Shown piece by piece: positions 9,560 to 18,700 of a DNA stretch of 64,000 nucleotides (positions are counted from its first letter, which is position 1; every line of letters starts with the position of its first letter). This DNA is from Arthrobacter globiformis (GTDB lineage Bacteria; Actinomycetota; Actinomycetes; Actinomycetales; Micrococcaceae), in the NCBI RefSeq assembly GCF_003261175.1, contig NZ_QLNP01000105.1, positions 186,001 through 250,000 on the forward strand, read 5' to 3'. The notes under the pieces were generated by a model. That model worked only from the letters and a program-made list of their open reading frames with translations. It was not told where the DNA came from and made no database searches. The translations under genes and the position numbers were made by a program.

Positions 9560-10216
9560 ATGAAGCTGACCAAATTCACGCACGCCTGTGTCCGGCTCGA
9601 AAAGGACGGCCACGTGCTGGTCCTGGATCCGGGGACCTTCTCCGAAACCGCCGAGGCGCTGGACGGCGCACACGCCGTCCTCATCACGCACGAGCACGCG
9701 GACCACATCGATGTTCCCGCCGTGGCCGCTGCGCTTGGGGACAATGGCGGGCTGGAGCTCTTCGCACCGGAGGGCGTGGCGAAGAACGTCCGCAAGGAAG
9801 CGCCGGATGCCGCGGACCGTGTGCATGCCGTAGAGCCCGGGACGGGGTTTGACGCCGCAGGCTTCACGGTCCGCAGCTTCGGCGGCCAGCACGCCCTGAT
9901 CCACCCGCAGATTCCCGTGGTCGCGAACGTCGGCTACCTCGTGGACGAGAACGTGTACCACCCGGGCGACTCGTTCATCATCCCGGACGGTATCAGCGTG
10001 CGCACGCTCCTGGTCCCGGTCCACGCCCCGTGGAACAAGGTCAGCGAGGTGGTGGACTTCGTGATCGGCGTCCGTGCCGAGCGGGCGTTCAACATCCACG
10101 ACGGTCTCTTGAATGACACCGGCCTCGGCCTGGTGGAGGGCCATGTCAAGCGGATCGGCGCCAAGTACGGCACCGAATATACCCACCTCTCCAGCCGGGA
10201 GTCCGTGGAGCTTTAG
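9560..10216 (+). CDS. MBL-fold metal-dependent hydrolase (UPF0173/YtkL-like)
   Basis: A 218-residue metallo-beta-lactamase-fold hydrolase. The metal motif HEHADH is near residue 51 ([11 protein letters not shown]), preceded by [11 protein letters not shown], and later metal ligands lie in FGGQHALIH and NIHDGLLND. This matches the short UPF0173-type group whose substrate is unknown; a phosphodiester or lactone has been proposed for relatives. ATG 9560 is selected because a -10 box sits at leaderless spacing. Its stop codon overlaps the stop of the convergent cds1-like gene (10213-10216). Confidence 0.85.
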   Translation: MKLTKFTHACVRLEKDGHVLVLDPGTFSETAEALDGAHAVLITHEHADHIDVPAVAAALGDNGGLELFAPEGVAKNVRKEAPDAADRVHAVEPGTGFDAAGFTVRSFGGQHALIHPQIPVVANVGYLVDENVYHPGDSFIIPDGISVRTLLVPVHAPWNKVSEVVDFVIGVRAERAFNIHDGLLNDTGLGLVEGHVKRIGAKYGTEYTHLSSRESVEL

Positions 10217-11292
10217 GGCTGCCAGACACCCGTCTCGAAGAATGCCTTCAGCGTGTCCTCGTATGGCTGCGGATCCAGTCCCTGGGCCGCCAGCCACGCT
10301 GGGCTGTAGTGGCTGCCGGCGTACCGGTCACCGCCGTCGCACATCAGGGACACGATGCTGCCCCGTTCGCCGTCCGCCACCATCTGGGCCACGAGCTGCC
10401 AGACACCCCAAAGATTGGTGCCCGTGGACGGCCCGGCGTGCAGCCCTGCCAGCGGGTGCAGGTGCCGCATGGCCGCCACCGACGCAGCGTCGGGAACCTG
10501 GATCATGTGGTCGATGACCGAGGGGACGAAGCTTGGCTCCATGCGGGGCCGGCCGATCCCCTCGATCCGTGACGGCATGCCGGTGCTGAAGTCCGCAGCG
10601 CCGCTCCGCCAGCCGGGGTAGAAGGCGGAGTTTTCCGGATCGACAACCGCCAGGGACGTGGCGTGGCGGTGGTAGCGGAGGTAGCGGCCGATCGTGGCGC
10701 TGGTCCCGCCCGTTCCGGCCCCCACCACAATCCAGCGGGGGACCGGATGCTCCTCCAGGGCCAGCTGTTCAAAGATGGATTCGGCAATGTTGTTGTTGCC
10801 GCGCCAGTCCGTGGCGCGCTCGGCGTACGTGAACTGGTCCATGTAGTGGCCGCCGCTCGTGGCGGCAACCCCGGCGGCTGCGGCGTACACCTCGGAGGCA
10901 TGGTCCACCAGGAGGCAGGCGCCGCCGAACTGTTCTATCAAGGCGATTTTTTCCGGGCTGGTGGTACGGGTCATCACGGCGACGAACGGCAGGCCCAGGA
11001 GTTGTGCGAAGTAGGCCTCCGAAACTGCGGTGCTGCCGCTGGAGGCCTCCACGATGGTGGTGCCCTCGTGGATCCACCCGTTCACCAGCCCGAACAGGAA
11101 GAGGGAACGTGCCAGCCGGTGCTTCAGGCTTCCGGAGCGGTGCGTAGATTCATCCTTGAGGTACAGCTGGACGCCCCAGTGTTCCGGCAGCGGCACCGAA
11201 TAGAGGTGGGTGTCGGCCGACCGGTTGTTTTCCGCGTTGATCTTGCGGATAGCCTCATCCGCCCATGCCCGTTCACTGAATCGCCTGCTCAC
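10213..11292 (-). CDS. cds1: PLP-dependent cysteine desulfhydrase, Cds1-like
   Basis: Fold-type II PLP enzyme of 359 residues related to cysteine synthase. The PLP lysine is in RSGSLKHR (about residue 57), the substrate loop is [15 protein letters not shown], and the phosphate-binding glycines are in [13 protein letters not shown]. It is longer and more divergent than CysK/CysM and resembles Mycobacterium tuberculosis Cds1 (Rv3684), which breaks L-cysteine into H2S, pyruvate and ammonia. A cystathionine beta-synthase-like or CysK-like role remains possible. GTG 11292 lies six nt behind TAGGCT (11299-11304, minus strand), so the mRNA is probably leaderless. It is divergent from a sulfurtransferase, which supports a sulfur or sulfide role. 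Confidence 0.8.
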   Translation of the reverse strand: MSRRFSERAWADEAIRKINAENNRSADTHLYSVPLPEHWGVQLYLKDESTHRSGSLKHRLARSLFLFGLVNGWIHEGTTIVEASSGSTAVSEAYFAQLLGLPFVAVMTRTTSPEKIALIEQFGGACLLVDHASEVYAAAAGVAATSGGHYMDQFTYAERATDWRGNNNIAESIFEQLALEEHPVPRWIVVGAGTGGTSATIGRYLRYHRHATSLAVVDPENSAFYPGWRSGAADFSTGMPSRIEGIGRPRMEPSFVPSVIDHMIQVPDAASVAAMRHLHPLAGLHAGPSTGTNLWGVWQLVAQMVADGERGSIVSLMCDGGDRYAGSHYSPAWLAAQGLDPQPYEDTLKAFFETGVWQP

Positions 11293-11366
11293 GGATTCAG
11301 CCTACCGGCGCGGGCAGCCGCGGCTAGAGTTGGTGCTGATCTGCAGGCAAACCCCCAAGGAGACGT
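11293..11366. promoter_or_regulatory. Divergent promoter region between cds1-like gene and sulfurtransferase
   Basis: Two -10-like boxes face apart: TAGGCT on the minus strand at 11299-11304 (leaderless spacing to the cds1-like start) and TAGAGT on the plus strand at 11325-11330. The plus gene has an AAGGAG ribosome site at 11357-11362. About 20 bp separate the two boxes, so a regulator binding here could affect both. Confidence 0.5.
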
Positions 11367-12206
11367 ATGGACACCCTCATTGACGTGGCAGGGCTGAAGG
11401 CCCGGATGGCAGCCGGCCAGAGGACCGTGGTGCTCGATGTCCGCTGGGCGCTCGGGGATGCAGAAGGACGCAGCCACTATCTGACCGGGCACATCCCGGG
11501 CGCTGTGTACGTGGACCTTCCCACCCAGCTGGCGGACCCGGCAGATCCCGGCCGCGGACGCCACCCGTTGCCTTCGCCGGCCCGCTTCCAAGAAGCGGCA
11601 CGGTCCTGGGGAATTCGCGACGGCGACGTTGTGGTCGCCTACGACGATGCCGGCAACACCTCGGCTGCCCGGGCATGGTGGATGCTCCGGAATGCCGGCG
11701 TGCGCACCGTTTACCTGCTCGACGGCGGCCTGGCCGCCTGGCGCACGGCAGGTTTGCCGGTGGAGGGCGGGCCAGTGCAGCCGGATACCGGAGACGTGGT
11801 GCTCGCCGATGGCAGCATGCAAGTGACCGACGCCGACGGAGCCGCGAACTGGGCAGCCGGCGGCGTGCTGCTGGATGCGCGCGCCGGGGAACGGTTCCGC
11901 GGGGAAGTCGAACCGGTGGACCCCCGGGCCGGCCACATTCCGGGCGCCGTCAGCGCGCCCACCACCGGGAACCTCGACGACGACGGGCGCTTCCTCCCAG
12001 CCGAGGCGCTGCGGCAGCGCTTCGCCAACCTTGGGGTCGACGCAGCGACGCCCACCGCCGTCTATTGCGGCAGCGGCGTGACGGCCTCGCATGAGATGGC
12101 GGCCCTGGAAATCGCCGGTTTCAGTGCCGCGCTGTTTCCCGGCTCCTTCTCCGAATGGTCCAATGACGCCTCCCGCCCGGTGGCCACGGGCGCGGATCCC
12201 GGGTAG
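11367..12206 (+). CDS. sseA: Two-domain rhodanese-type sulfurtransferase (3-mercaptopyruvate/thiosulfate)
   Basis: Transfers sulfane sulfur to cyanide or thiols. The 279 residues hold two rhodanese domains: an inactive N-terminal one (about 1-135, VVLDVRWALGD ... GHIPGAVYVDL) and a catalytic C-terminal one (about 150-270). The active-site Cys is in YCGSGVTASH near residue 233; the loop CGSGVT is the type associated with 3-mercaptopyruvate sulfurtransferases (SseA), while thiosulfate enzymes usually carry CRxGx(R/T). ATG 11367 has a good AAGGAG. It is divergent from the Cds1-like gene, so the pair may set cellular sulfide and persulfide. Confidence 0.88.
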   Translation: MDTLIDVAGLKARMAAGQRTVVLDVRWALGDAEGRSHYLTGHIPGAVYVDLPTQLADPADPGRGRHPLPSPARFQEAARSWGIRDGDVVVAYDDAGNTSAARAWWMLRNAGVRTVYLLDGGLAAWRTAGLPVEGGPVQPDTGDVVLADGSMQVTDADGAANWAAGGVLLDARAGERFRGEVEPVDPRAGHIPGAVSAPTTGNLDDDGRFLPAEALRQRFANLGVDAATPTAVYCGSGVTASHEMAALEIAGFSAALFPGSFSEWSNDASRPVATGADPG

Positions 12207-12232
12207 TGATGACCGTGGGCCGCCCGGTGGTG

Positions 12233-12268
12233 GAGCTTGTCGAAACCGGGATTGATTTCGACAAGCTC
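12233..12268. repeat. Perfect inverted repeat, REP-like or intrinsic-terminator-like
   Basis: A 13-bp stem (GAGCTTGTCGAAA at 12233-12245 and its complement at 12256-12268) with a 10-nt loop lies 27 nt past the sulfurtransferase stop. There is no T-tract, so it is not a classic terminator. From memory, elements with this GCTTGTCGA core are dispersed in Arthrobacter-type genomes, so it may be a REP-like repeat. I noticed no second copy here. Confidence 0.7.
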
Positions 12269-12328
12269 AATCTGCGGTGGGCCAGATACGGAGCGCACCG
12301 GTAGTTGGAACTCGCCGGGGTGCCGCGG

Positions 12329-12340
12329 TAGCGTCGCCAT
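12329..12340 (+). promoter_or_regulatory. -10 box for leaderless alcohol dehydrogenase transcript
   Basis: TAGCGT at 12329-12334 is followed by six bases and then ATG 12341. No ribosome site is present. This placement supports 12341 as the true start even though it gives an unusual N-terminus. Confidence 0.6.
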
Positions 12341-13495
12341 ATGACTCCTGGACGCCCCGTGCCCCCGCCGCTGAACCTGCGAATCGAACTGGACGAGACC
12401 GCCGTCGAACCCCTTGAGGGACGCCTTGCCGCAGCCCGCGGCGCGTCCTCCGCCACTAGCGGCCTGGTCGGACTGACCGTTGGCCGCCGGGCACCCAAAG
12501 CCGACGACGTCGAAATTGCGATCGAGTTCTGCGGGCTGTGCCACTCGGACGTTCACGCCACCCGGGGGGAGTGGGGCTCCCAGAACTACCCGCTCGTTCC
12601 GGGCCACGAGATTGTGGGCAGGGTCAGCCGCGTCGGTGCCGACGTGGAGGACTTTCAACCGGGAGACCGCGTGGGCGTGGGCTGCATGGTGGACTCCTGC
12701 AGGGAATGCGGGAGCTGCCTCGAAGGGCTGGAGCAGTACTGCGAACGCGGCCTGACTGGGACGTACGGAGCCAAAGACGCCAGGAACGGGGACGCCGTCA
12801 CCCAAGGCGGTTACTCGACGTCGGTGGTGGTGGACCGGCGGTACGTCCTGCGGGTGCCGGAAAGTCTGGACCCTGCAGCAGCTGCCCCGCTGCTTTGTGC
12901 AGGCATCACCACGTTTTCGCCGCTGCGCCACTTCGGCGTCCGGGCAGGTCACACGGTCGGGGTTGTGGGTCTGGGCGGTCTTGGGCACATGGCCGTCAAA
13001 CTGGCCAAAGCGTTGGGAGCCGAGGTCAAGGTCTTCACTACGTCCGAATCCAAGGTGTCGGCAGCGCTGGAACTGGGCGCTGACGCAGTAGTGCTTTCCC
13101 GGGATGAAGAAGCGATGGCCGCTGAGAACCGGAGCATCGACGTCATCATCGATACGGTGGCAGCACCGCACGACCTCAACCCCTTCTTCCGGACCCTGCG
13201 CAGGGACGGGGCCCTGTTCCAGCTCGGTCTGCCCTCCGAGGCCATGCCGCCGGTGAACCCAGGGGCACTGATCCGGCGACGGATCTCCTATGCCGGTTCC
13301 CTGATCGGGGGCATCGCCGAGACGCAGGAGATGCTTGACTTCTGCGCCGAGCACGGAGTGGTCTCGGACATCGAACTGGTTGGTGCTGAGCAACTCAACG
13401 ACGCCTATGACCGGATGGTCGCAGGCGATGTGAAGTACCGTTTTGTCCTGGATGCATCCACACTGCAGGAACCGTCGGAAAGGGCTGACGCATGA
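12341..13495 (+). CDS. Zinc-dependent NAD(P) alcohol dehydrogenase / aldehyde reductase (CAD/YahK type) with unusual N-terminus
   Basis: Medium-chain dehydrogenase that reduces aldehydes or oxidises alcohols. Catalytic zinc ligands are in FCGLCHSDVH and GHEIVG, structural zinc in CRECGSCLEGLEQYC, and the Rossmann motif is GVVGLGGLGHMAVKLAK. The best family match is the cinnamyl-alcohol-dehydrogenase/YahK group (VGVGCMVDSCRECGSC). Normal members begin shortly before SATSGL; here about 35 extra residues (LNLRIELDETAVEPLEGRL) precede it with no in-frame ATG or TTG near the usual start. It overlaps the next gene by 4 nt (ATGA). NADPH preference is likely for the group but not provable here. Confidence 0.88.
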   Translation: MTPGRPVPPPLNLRIELDETAVEPLEGRLAAARGASSATSGLVGLTVGRRAPKADDVEIAIEFCGLCHSDVHATRGEWGSQNYPLVPGHEIVGRVSRVGADVEDFQPGDRVGVGCMVDSCRECGSCLEGLEQYCERGLTGTYGAKDARNGDAVTQGGYSTSVVVDRRYVLRVPESLDPAAAAPLLCAGITTFSPLRHFGVRAGHTVGVVGLGGLGHMAVKLAKALGAEVKVFTTSESKVSAALELGADAVVLSRDEEAMAAENRSIDVIIDTVAAPHDLNPFFRTLRRDGALFQLGLPSEAMPPVNPGALIRRRISYAGSLIGGIAETQEMLDFCAEHGVVSDIELVGAEQLNDAYDRMVAGDVKYRFVLDASTLQEPSERADA

Positions 13496-13920
13496 GCACG
13501 CTGTTCACCAAGATTCTCAACGGGGAGATCCCTGGCCGGTTTGTCTGGCGCGAACCGGACGTCTCCGCGTTCCTCACTATGGGTCCGCTTGCGGACGGGC
13601 ACACCCTGGTTGTTCCGACCGAGGAAGTGGACCGCTGGACGGACGCCTCGCCGGAGACCCTTGCCAGGGTCATGGAAGTGGCCCGGCGCATCGGTGCCGT
13701 GCAGGTGGACACGTTCGGGGCAGCCCGGGCGGGACTCATCGTGGCCGGTTACGAAATCAACCACATGCACGTGCACGTGTGGCCTTCCAACAGCATGGCG
13801 GAGTACAACTTCGCCACAGCCGAGCATAACCCCGATCCGGCGCGGCTGGACGCCAATGCCGAGAAGCTGCGTGCAGGCCTGCGTGACGCCGGCTACGGGG
13901 AGTTCGTGCCGGAGGCATAA
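13492..13920 (+). CDS. HIT family protein (nucleotide phosphoramidase/hydrolase)
   Basis: Small histidine-triad protein of 142 residues, usually a hydrolase of AMP-linked phosphoramidates or dinucleoside polyphosphates. The triad HMHVHVWP lies near residue 90, and the N-terminus (STLFTKILNGEIPGRFVWRE) is typical. It is translationally coupled to the alcohol dehydrogenase (ATGA overlap). The pairing with a dehydrogenase gives no clear pathway. Confidence 0.92.
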   Translation: MSTLFTKILNGEIPGRFVWREPDVSAFLTMGPLADGHTLVVPTEEVDRWTDASPETLARVMEVARRIGAVQVDTFGAARAGLIVAGYEINHMHVHVWPSNSMAEYNFATAEHNPDPARLDANAEKLRAGLRDAGYGEFVPEA

Positions 13921-13953
13921 GCTGGGGCACGGCGTGCCCGGCCGCCCGGCGGG

Positions 13954-15546
13954 TCACGGGGCAGGGCCGGGATGCTCGGATTCGTGCCTTTCGCGCACGT
14001 CGGCTCGGGACAGCCCAGATCCCGGCAACGGAGGCGCGCCTGACTGGTAGCTGTGGCCCGTGGGCGTTGTCAGTTCGATGGTGTGCCGGGGTCCGGGTTT
14101 GGGTTTTGCTTTCCAGCCGGTGAGTTCTTTGGTGTGGTTGCAGGCTTCGCACAGTCCCGCGCCGTTACTCAGGGACGTTGGGCCGCCGTCGTGCCACGGG
14201 GTGATGTGGTCGTGGTGGCGGATCGGGGCGTCGCAATAGGGCGTTCGGCAGGTGTTGTCGCGGATTTGGATGAAGCGGCGCAGCGGTGCCGGGAACAGGC
14301 GCCGCCGCGAGTCCATGCCCACCAGATCCCCGGTCCCGGGTGCAGTGTAGAGGCGCCGGACCCAGGTCTTCAGCTCCTCAACTCCCTTGGCCTGTTCGGT
14401 GGTCACCAGCTTCCGGGCCCAGTCTCCGGGGACGGTGCCGTAGCCCGGTATGTGGGCGGGTTCGCTGTCGCCTTGGAGGAGTGTCCGGTCGGTCATGACG
14501 AGGTTGAGTTCGATGCCGGTGATGCCGCCGGGGGTGCCGGTGGTCCTTTCAACGAGGGTGTCGGCTTTGATCTGGTCGCGGGTGCGCGGGTCTCCGGCGG
14601 CGTGCAGGGTGTCGGCGTTCCGGGTGAGCGCCGCGAGGACCGCGACGCCTTCGTGGACGGGCAGCAGCGCCGTCAAATAGGTCATGCAGTCCGGGGCGGG
14701 GCGCAGGCTCACCCTGCGTTCCGAGACGGCGTGGCTGGCGCGCTGGGCGACGGAGCGGGGATCCCGCCGGATCGCGGCGGCGCGGACGGCTGCGATGACG
14801 GCCCGGGTTCCGGCACCGTTGAAGGTGCCGGTGTCGGCGGCGAGTTCCTCATCAACGGCCGTCCGGTCCTCGACGCGCAAACAGGCGGTCTCTTTCACGA
14901 TGTGCATGACGCGCTCTTCGTTCAGCTGCCCGTTCTCCAGCGCTGCCTGGGCGTGGGGCATCTGTACCAAGGCTTTGGCCGTGCCGAGCAACCGTTGTCC
15001 GCGGTTGGGGGACTCGCCGCGGGCCAGTGCGATCTGTTCAGCCGCGCCCAGGCCACTGTCTTTGCCGCGGTCCTTGCCCAGGTCTTCCGCGGCCAGGGGC
15101 CGCCGGTCGGCGGATTCCTGGCGGAGCCTGGCCTCGAAAGTGACGGACAGCCTCGCCTGTTGCCCGGCGGCCCAGCACTTGACGTTCTCGTAGGCGCGGA
15201 CCTGGTCGATCAGCCCCGCATTGCCTGCCGTGAGGTCAGCTGCCGGGAGAAACCAGCCCGAGGTTGCAGCGGAGCCGGAGAGAACCGCGTCGTCAAAGTG
15301 GTCCCCGTCAAAAGGACGGTCGGCAAACAGAACCTCCGGAAACGGGTCCTCCGCAAAGGATGCCGGAAACGCGGCGTCGAGGTCATCGTCATACGGAAGC
15401 CCGTCGTTCACGAACGCACCTTCGGGGAACGCGGCTAGAGGAAAAACGGCGTCTGCAATAAAGGCGTCAGGAACCGCGGCAGCGTGCAGAACGACGCGCG
15501 GCGCCGCTGCTGTCAGTGCTGAATTTCCGATGCCTTCCATGGACAC
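13954..15546 (-). CDS. DUF222 / HNH endonuclease domain protein (13E12-repeat type)
   Basis: A 530-residue protein with an N-terminal acidic stretch, a central helical DUF222 domain (about 130-370) and a C-terminal HNH nuclease domain (CRTPYCDAPIRHHDHITPWHDGG...GLCEACNHTKEL) with the metal-binding His/Asn and Cys pairs. The family is greatly expanded in Actinobacteria (the 13E12 repeat family of mycobacteria) and may be mobile, but its biological role is not established. Start: GTG 15546 or ATG 15540. It stands alone between the HIT gene and hrpA, with no terminal repeats visible. Confidence 0.88.
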   Translation of the reverse strand: MSMEGIGNSALTAAAPRVVLHAAAVPDAFIADAVFPLAAFPEGAFVNDGLPYDDDLDAAFPASFAEDPFPEVLFADRPFDGDHFDDAVLSGSAATSGWFLPAADLTAGNAGLIDQVRAYENVKCWAAGQQARLSVTFEARLRQESADRRPLAAEDLGKDRGKDSGLGAAEQIALARGESPNRGQRLLGTAKALVQMPHAQAALENGQLNEERVMHIVKETACLRVEDRTAVDEELAADTGTFNGAGTRAVIAAVRAAAIRRDPRSVAQRASHAVSERRVSLRPAPDCMTYLTALLPVHEGVAVLAALTRNADTLHAAGDPRTRDQIKADTLVERTTGTPGGITGIELNLVMTDRTLLQGDSEPAHIPGYGTVPGDWARKLVTTEQAKGVEELKTWVRRLYTAPGTGDLVGMDSRRRLFPAPLRRFIQIRDNTCRTPYCDAPIRHHDHITPWHDGGPTSLSNGAGLCEACNHTKELTGWKAKPKPGPRHTIELTTPTGHSYQSGAPPLPGSGLSRADVRERHESEHPGPAP

Positions 15547-15702
15547 AGTCTGCCAAGGGGGACTGACAATAAAGGGCCGATAGGGCGCCGGATGAGGGCG
15601 GGATCCAAAATGCTACTCAGGTGGGTGCAGGGGCGAGTGGGCAACCCAAGCCGCGGCAGCAGCCGCCGAACGCGAAATTCAGGGCGGTGTAGCCCGTTGA
15701 CG

Positions 15703-18700
15703 CTATGCCGCGAGCACCTTGTTCAACGCCGTTCGGATCCGCTTCTCGGACACGGAATAGGCTGTGCCGAGTTCGACGGCGAACAGGCTCACCCTCAGCT
15801 CCTCGATCATCCAGCGCACCTGCGTCAGCTCGGCACCGGCGCGCCGGCCGGGCAGCAAAGCCGACACGGCGTCGTCGTAATCATCCTCCAGCTGCTGGAC
15901 CGCCGCCATGTTGACCGCATCGCGCTGAACGTTGCCGGGCAGCTTCTCGAGGCGTTTTTCGATAGCGGCGAGGTAACGGGGGAGCTGGCTCAGCTGGGCG
16001 TAGCCCGTGCGGGCTACGAAACCCGGGAAGACCAGCTGTTCAAGCTGGCTGCGGACATCGTTGAGTGCGCTGATGAGCGCCAGGCTCGTCGTGCCCTTGA
16101 GCTGCTTTTGGATCCGGCGCGTGCTCGCGAGGATGCGCTCCACCACGGCCGTAACACTGAAGACGGTGTCTATCAGTTCCGCCCGGACATGCTCAAACAG
16201 GGCATCGAACGCTGCCTGGTCCCATGGGAGTTCTGCGGGGGTCAGCTTGTCCACCGCCGCCAGGACGCAGTCTGCGATCAGAGCCGAGACGGACCCGTGC
16301 GGGTTCTGGCTGAACGTCAGCTTCTCGGTGTTGTTCAGGTGCTCCAGGACGTATCGGTCCGGCGCCGGCACGCGCAGTGCGAGCAGCCGGATGACTCCGC
16401 CCCGCATGGCTTCCTGCTGCTCCGAAGCTGTCTGGAAGATGCGTAGGCCAACGGACTTTCCCTCGTCCACCAGCGCGGGAAATCCGGTGACGGTATGGCC
16501 CTTGACGGTGACGCTGGCTTCCCGCTGAATGGCGCCGAACTGCCAGGCGGTCAGGCCGGACTGTTCCGTGAACCCGGCGTGCGCCTGCGGACGGCCGTCC
16601 TGTGCCCGCGCGTCCCGCGCGTCCTTTGGGGCCCCTTGCTGCTGGCCCTTCTTCGCAGACCGCGGGCCGGCGGTGGCCGGAGTGGCGCCCAGGGACTCCG
16701 CGATGGCCCGGCGGGTGGCCGGCGCCAGCCGCTCCTGCAGCGCTTCCAGGTCCTTGCCCTCGTCCAGAACCTTGCCGCGGCTGTCCACCACCTTGAAGCT
16801 CACGCGCAGGTGCGGCGGAACCGCGTCCCAGTTCCAGGACCCGGGCGGGATGATCTGGCCCTTGAGGCGGCGGAGGACAAGCTCAAGCGAGCTCTCGAGC
16901 TCGTCCTCGGCCGGGTCGAAATCCGCTTCCAGTGCCGCCACCGCCTGCCGTGCGACGTCGGGGGCAGGAACGAAGCTCTTGCGGACCTGCTTCGGCAGCG
17001 ACTTGATCAACGCAGTCACGAGTTCCACACGCTGGCCGGGAATCAGCCATCGGAAGGGTGCGTCTTCAAGCTGGTTCAGGAAGAGGACCGGAACTTCCGC
17101 CGTCACGCCGTCGGACGGGTTGGGCGTCGAGCCCGGCGCCACGGGATGGAACTCATAGCTCAGGGGCAGTTCAAACCCCTTGTGCAGCCACGTCTTCGGG
17201 TACGCGGACTCGTCCAGCGCTTCGGCGTCCTCACTCAGAAGCAGGGCCTCGTCGAAGTCCAGAAGCGCGGGATTCTGCTGCCGGGCGTCCTTCCACCACT
17301 TGTCGAAGTGCCGTTCCGAGACGACGTCCTTGCCCACCCGCGCGTCATAGAACTCGAAGAGCGTTTCGTCGTCCACCAGGAGGTCCCGGCGGCGCATCCG
17401 TGCCTCGAGTTCCTCAACTTCGTGCAGCAGGGCCCGGTTACGGTGGAAGAACTTGTGGTGCGTCTTCCATTCGCCCTGGACCAGCGCATGCCTGATGAAC
17501 AGCTCACGGGCCAGGACGGGATCGACCTTGCCGAAGTTGATCCGGCGCTGGGCGATGATGGGCACGCCGTAGAGGGTGACCTTTTCATAGGCCATCACTG
17601 CGCCCATCTTGGTGGACCAGTGGGGTTCGCTGTAGCTGCGCTTGATCAGGTGCGGCGCCACCTGCTCGGCCCACACCGGCTCGAACTTGGAGGCCACCCG
17701 GGCCCACAGCCGGCTGGTTTCCACGAGCTCGGCAGCCATGACAAATGTGGGCGACTTCTTGAACAGAGCCGAGCCCGGGAAGATGGCAAAACGGGTTCCC
17801 CGGGCGCCGGCGTATTCCCGCTTGCGTTCGTCGAGGATGCCGATGTGGCTCAGCAGGCCGGAGAGAAGGCTGATGTGGATGCCCTCGTGGTTGCCCACAG
17901 CGTCCGCCTGGCGCTTGTTGTCCAGGCTGATGCCCAGCGGCCGGGCCAGCTGCCGGAGCTGCGTGAACAGGTCCTGCCACTCGCGGACACGCAGGTAGTT
18001 GATGAATTCGTTCCGGCAGAGGCGGCGGAACTGGGTGGAGGAGAGCTCCTGCTGTTTCTCGTGGATGTAGTTCCAGAGGTTCAGGTAGCCGGTGAAGTCT
18101 GAATTCTCGTCGCGGAAGCGGGCGTGCTTCTCCGCCGCCAGCTGCTGCTTGTCCGTTGGACGTTCGCGGGGGTCCTGAATGGTGAGTGCCGCCGCCAGGA
18201 TCATCACTTCGCGGACGCAGCCGCGCTGGCCGGCCTCCACAATCATGCGTCCGAGCCGCGGGTCCACCGGGAGCTGGGCAAGCTTATGTCCGACGGCGGT
18301 CAGAGCGCCGCCGCCGTTGCGGCCGGCATTCCTGCCCTCCGCTATTGCCGTTTGGGGAGAGCCGGCGGCTGCCTGCGGCGCGCTCAAGGCGCCGAGCTCA
18401 CGAAGGAGGGTCACGCCGTCGTTGATGGCCCGTGAATCCGGCGGCTCAACGAATGGGAAGTTTTCGATGTCCTTGGGCCCGCGGGCGACACCCATGGCGG
18501 TCATCTGCAGGATGACGGCGGCCAGGTTGGTGCGCAGGATTTCCGGATCGGTGTAGAGCGGCCGGGACTCGAAGTCCTCCTCGGAATACAGCCGGATGGC
18601 GATGCCGTCCGACACGCGGCCACAGCGCCCGGAGCGCTGGTTGGCCGACGCCTGGGAAACCCGTTCGATGGGCAGCCGCTGCACCTTGGTGCGGTGCGAA

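Noticed and set aside
13954-15546. DUF222/HNH gene as part of a mobile intron or phage
   Set aside because: No intron, terminal repeats, integrase or phage genes flank it; the family is a normal scattered component of actinobacterial genomes.
16495-18102. A 535-codon open frame opposite hrpA (and similar ones opposite kgd, rho and prfA)
   Set aside because: These antisense frames stay open because of GC-rich third positions; their sequences are repetitive in Arg, Gly and Ala and match no family.
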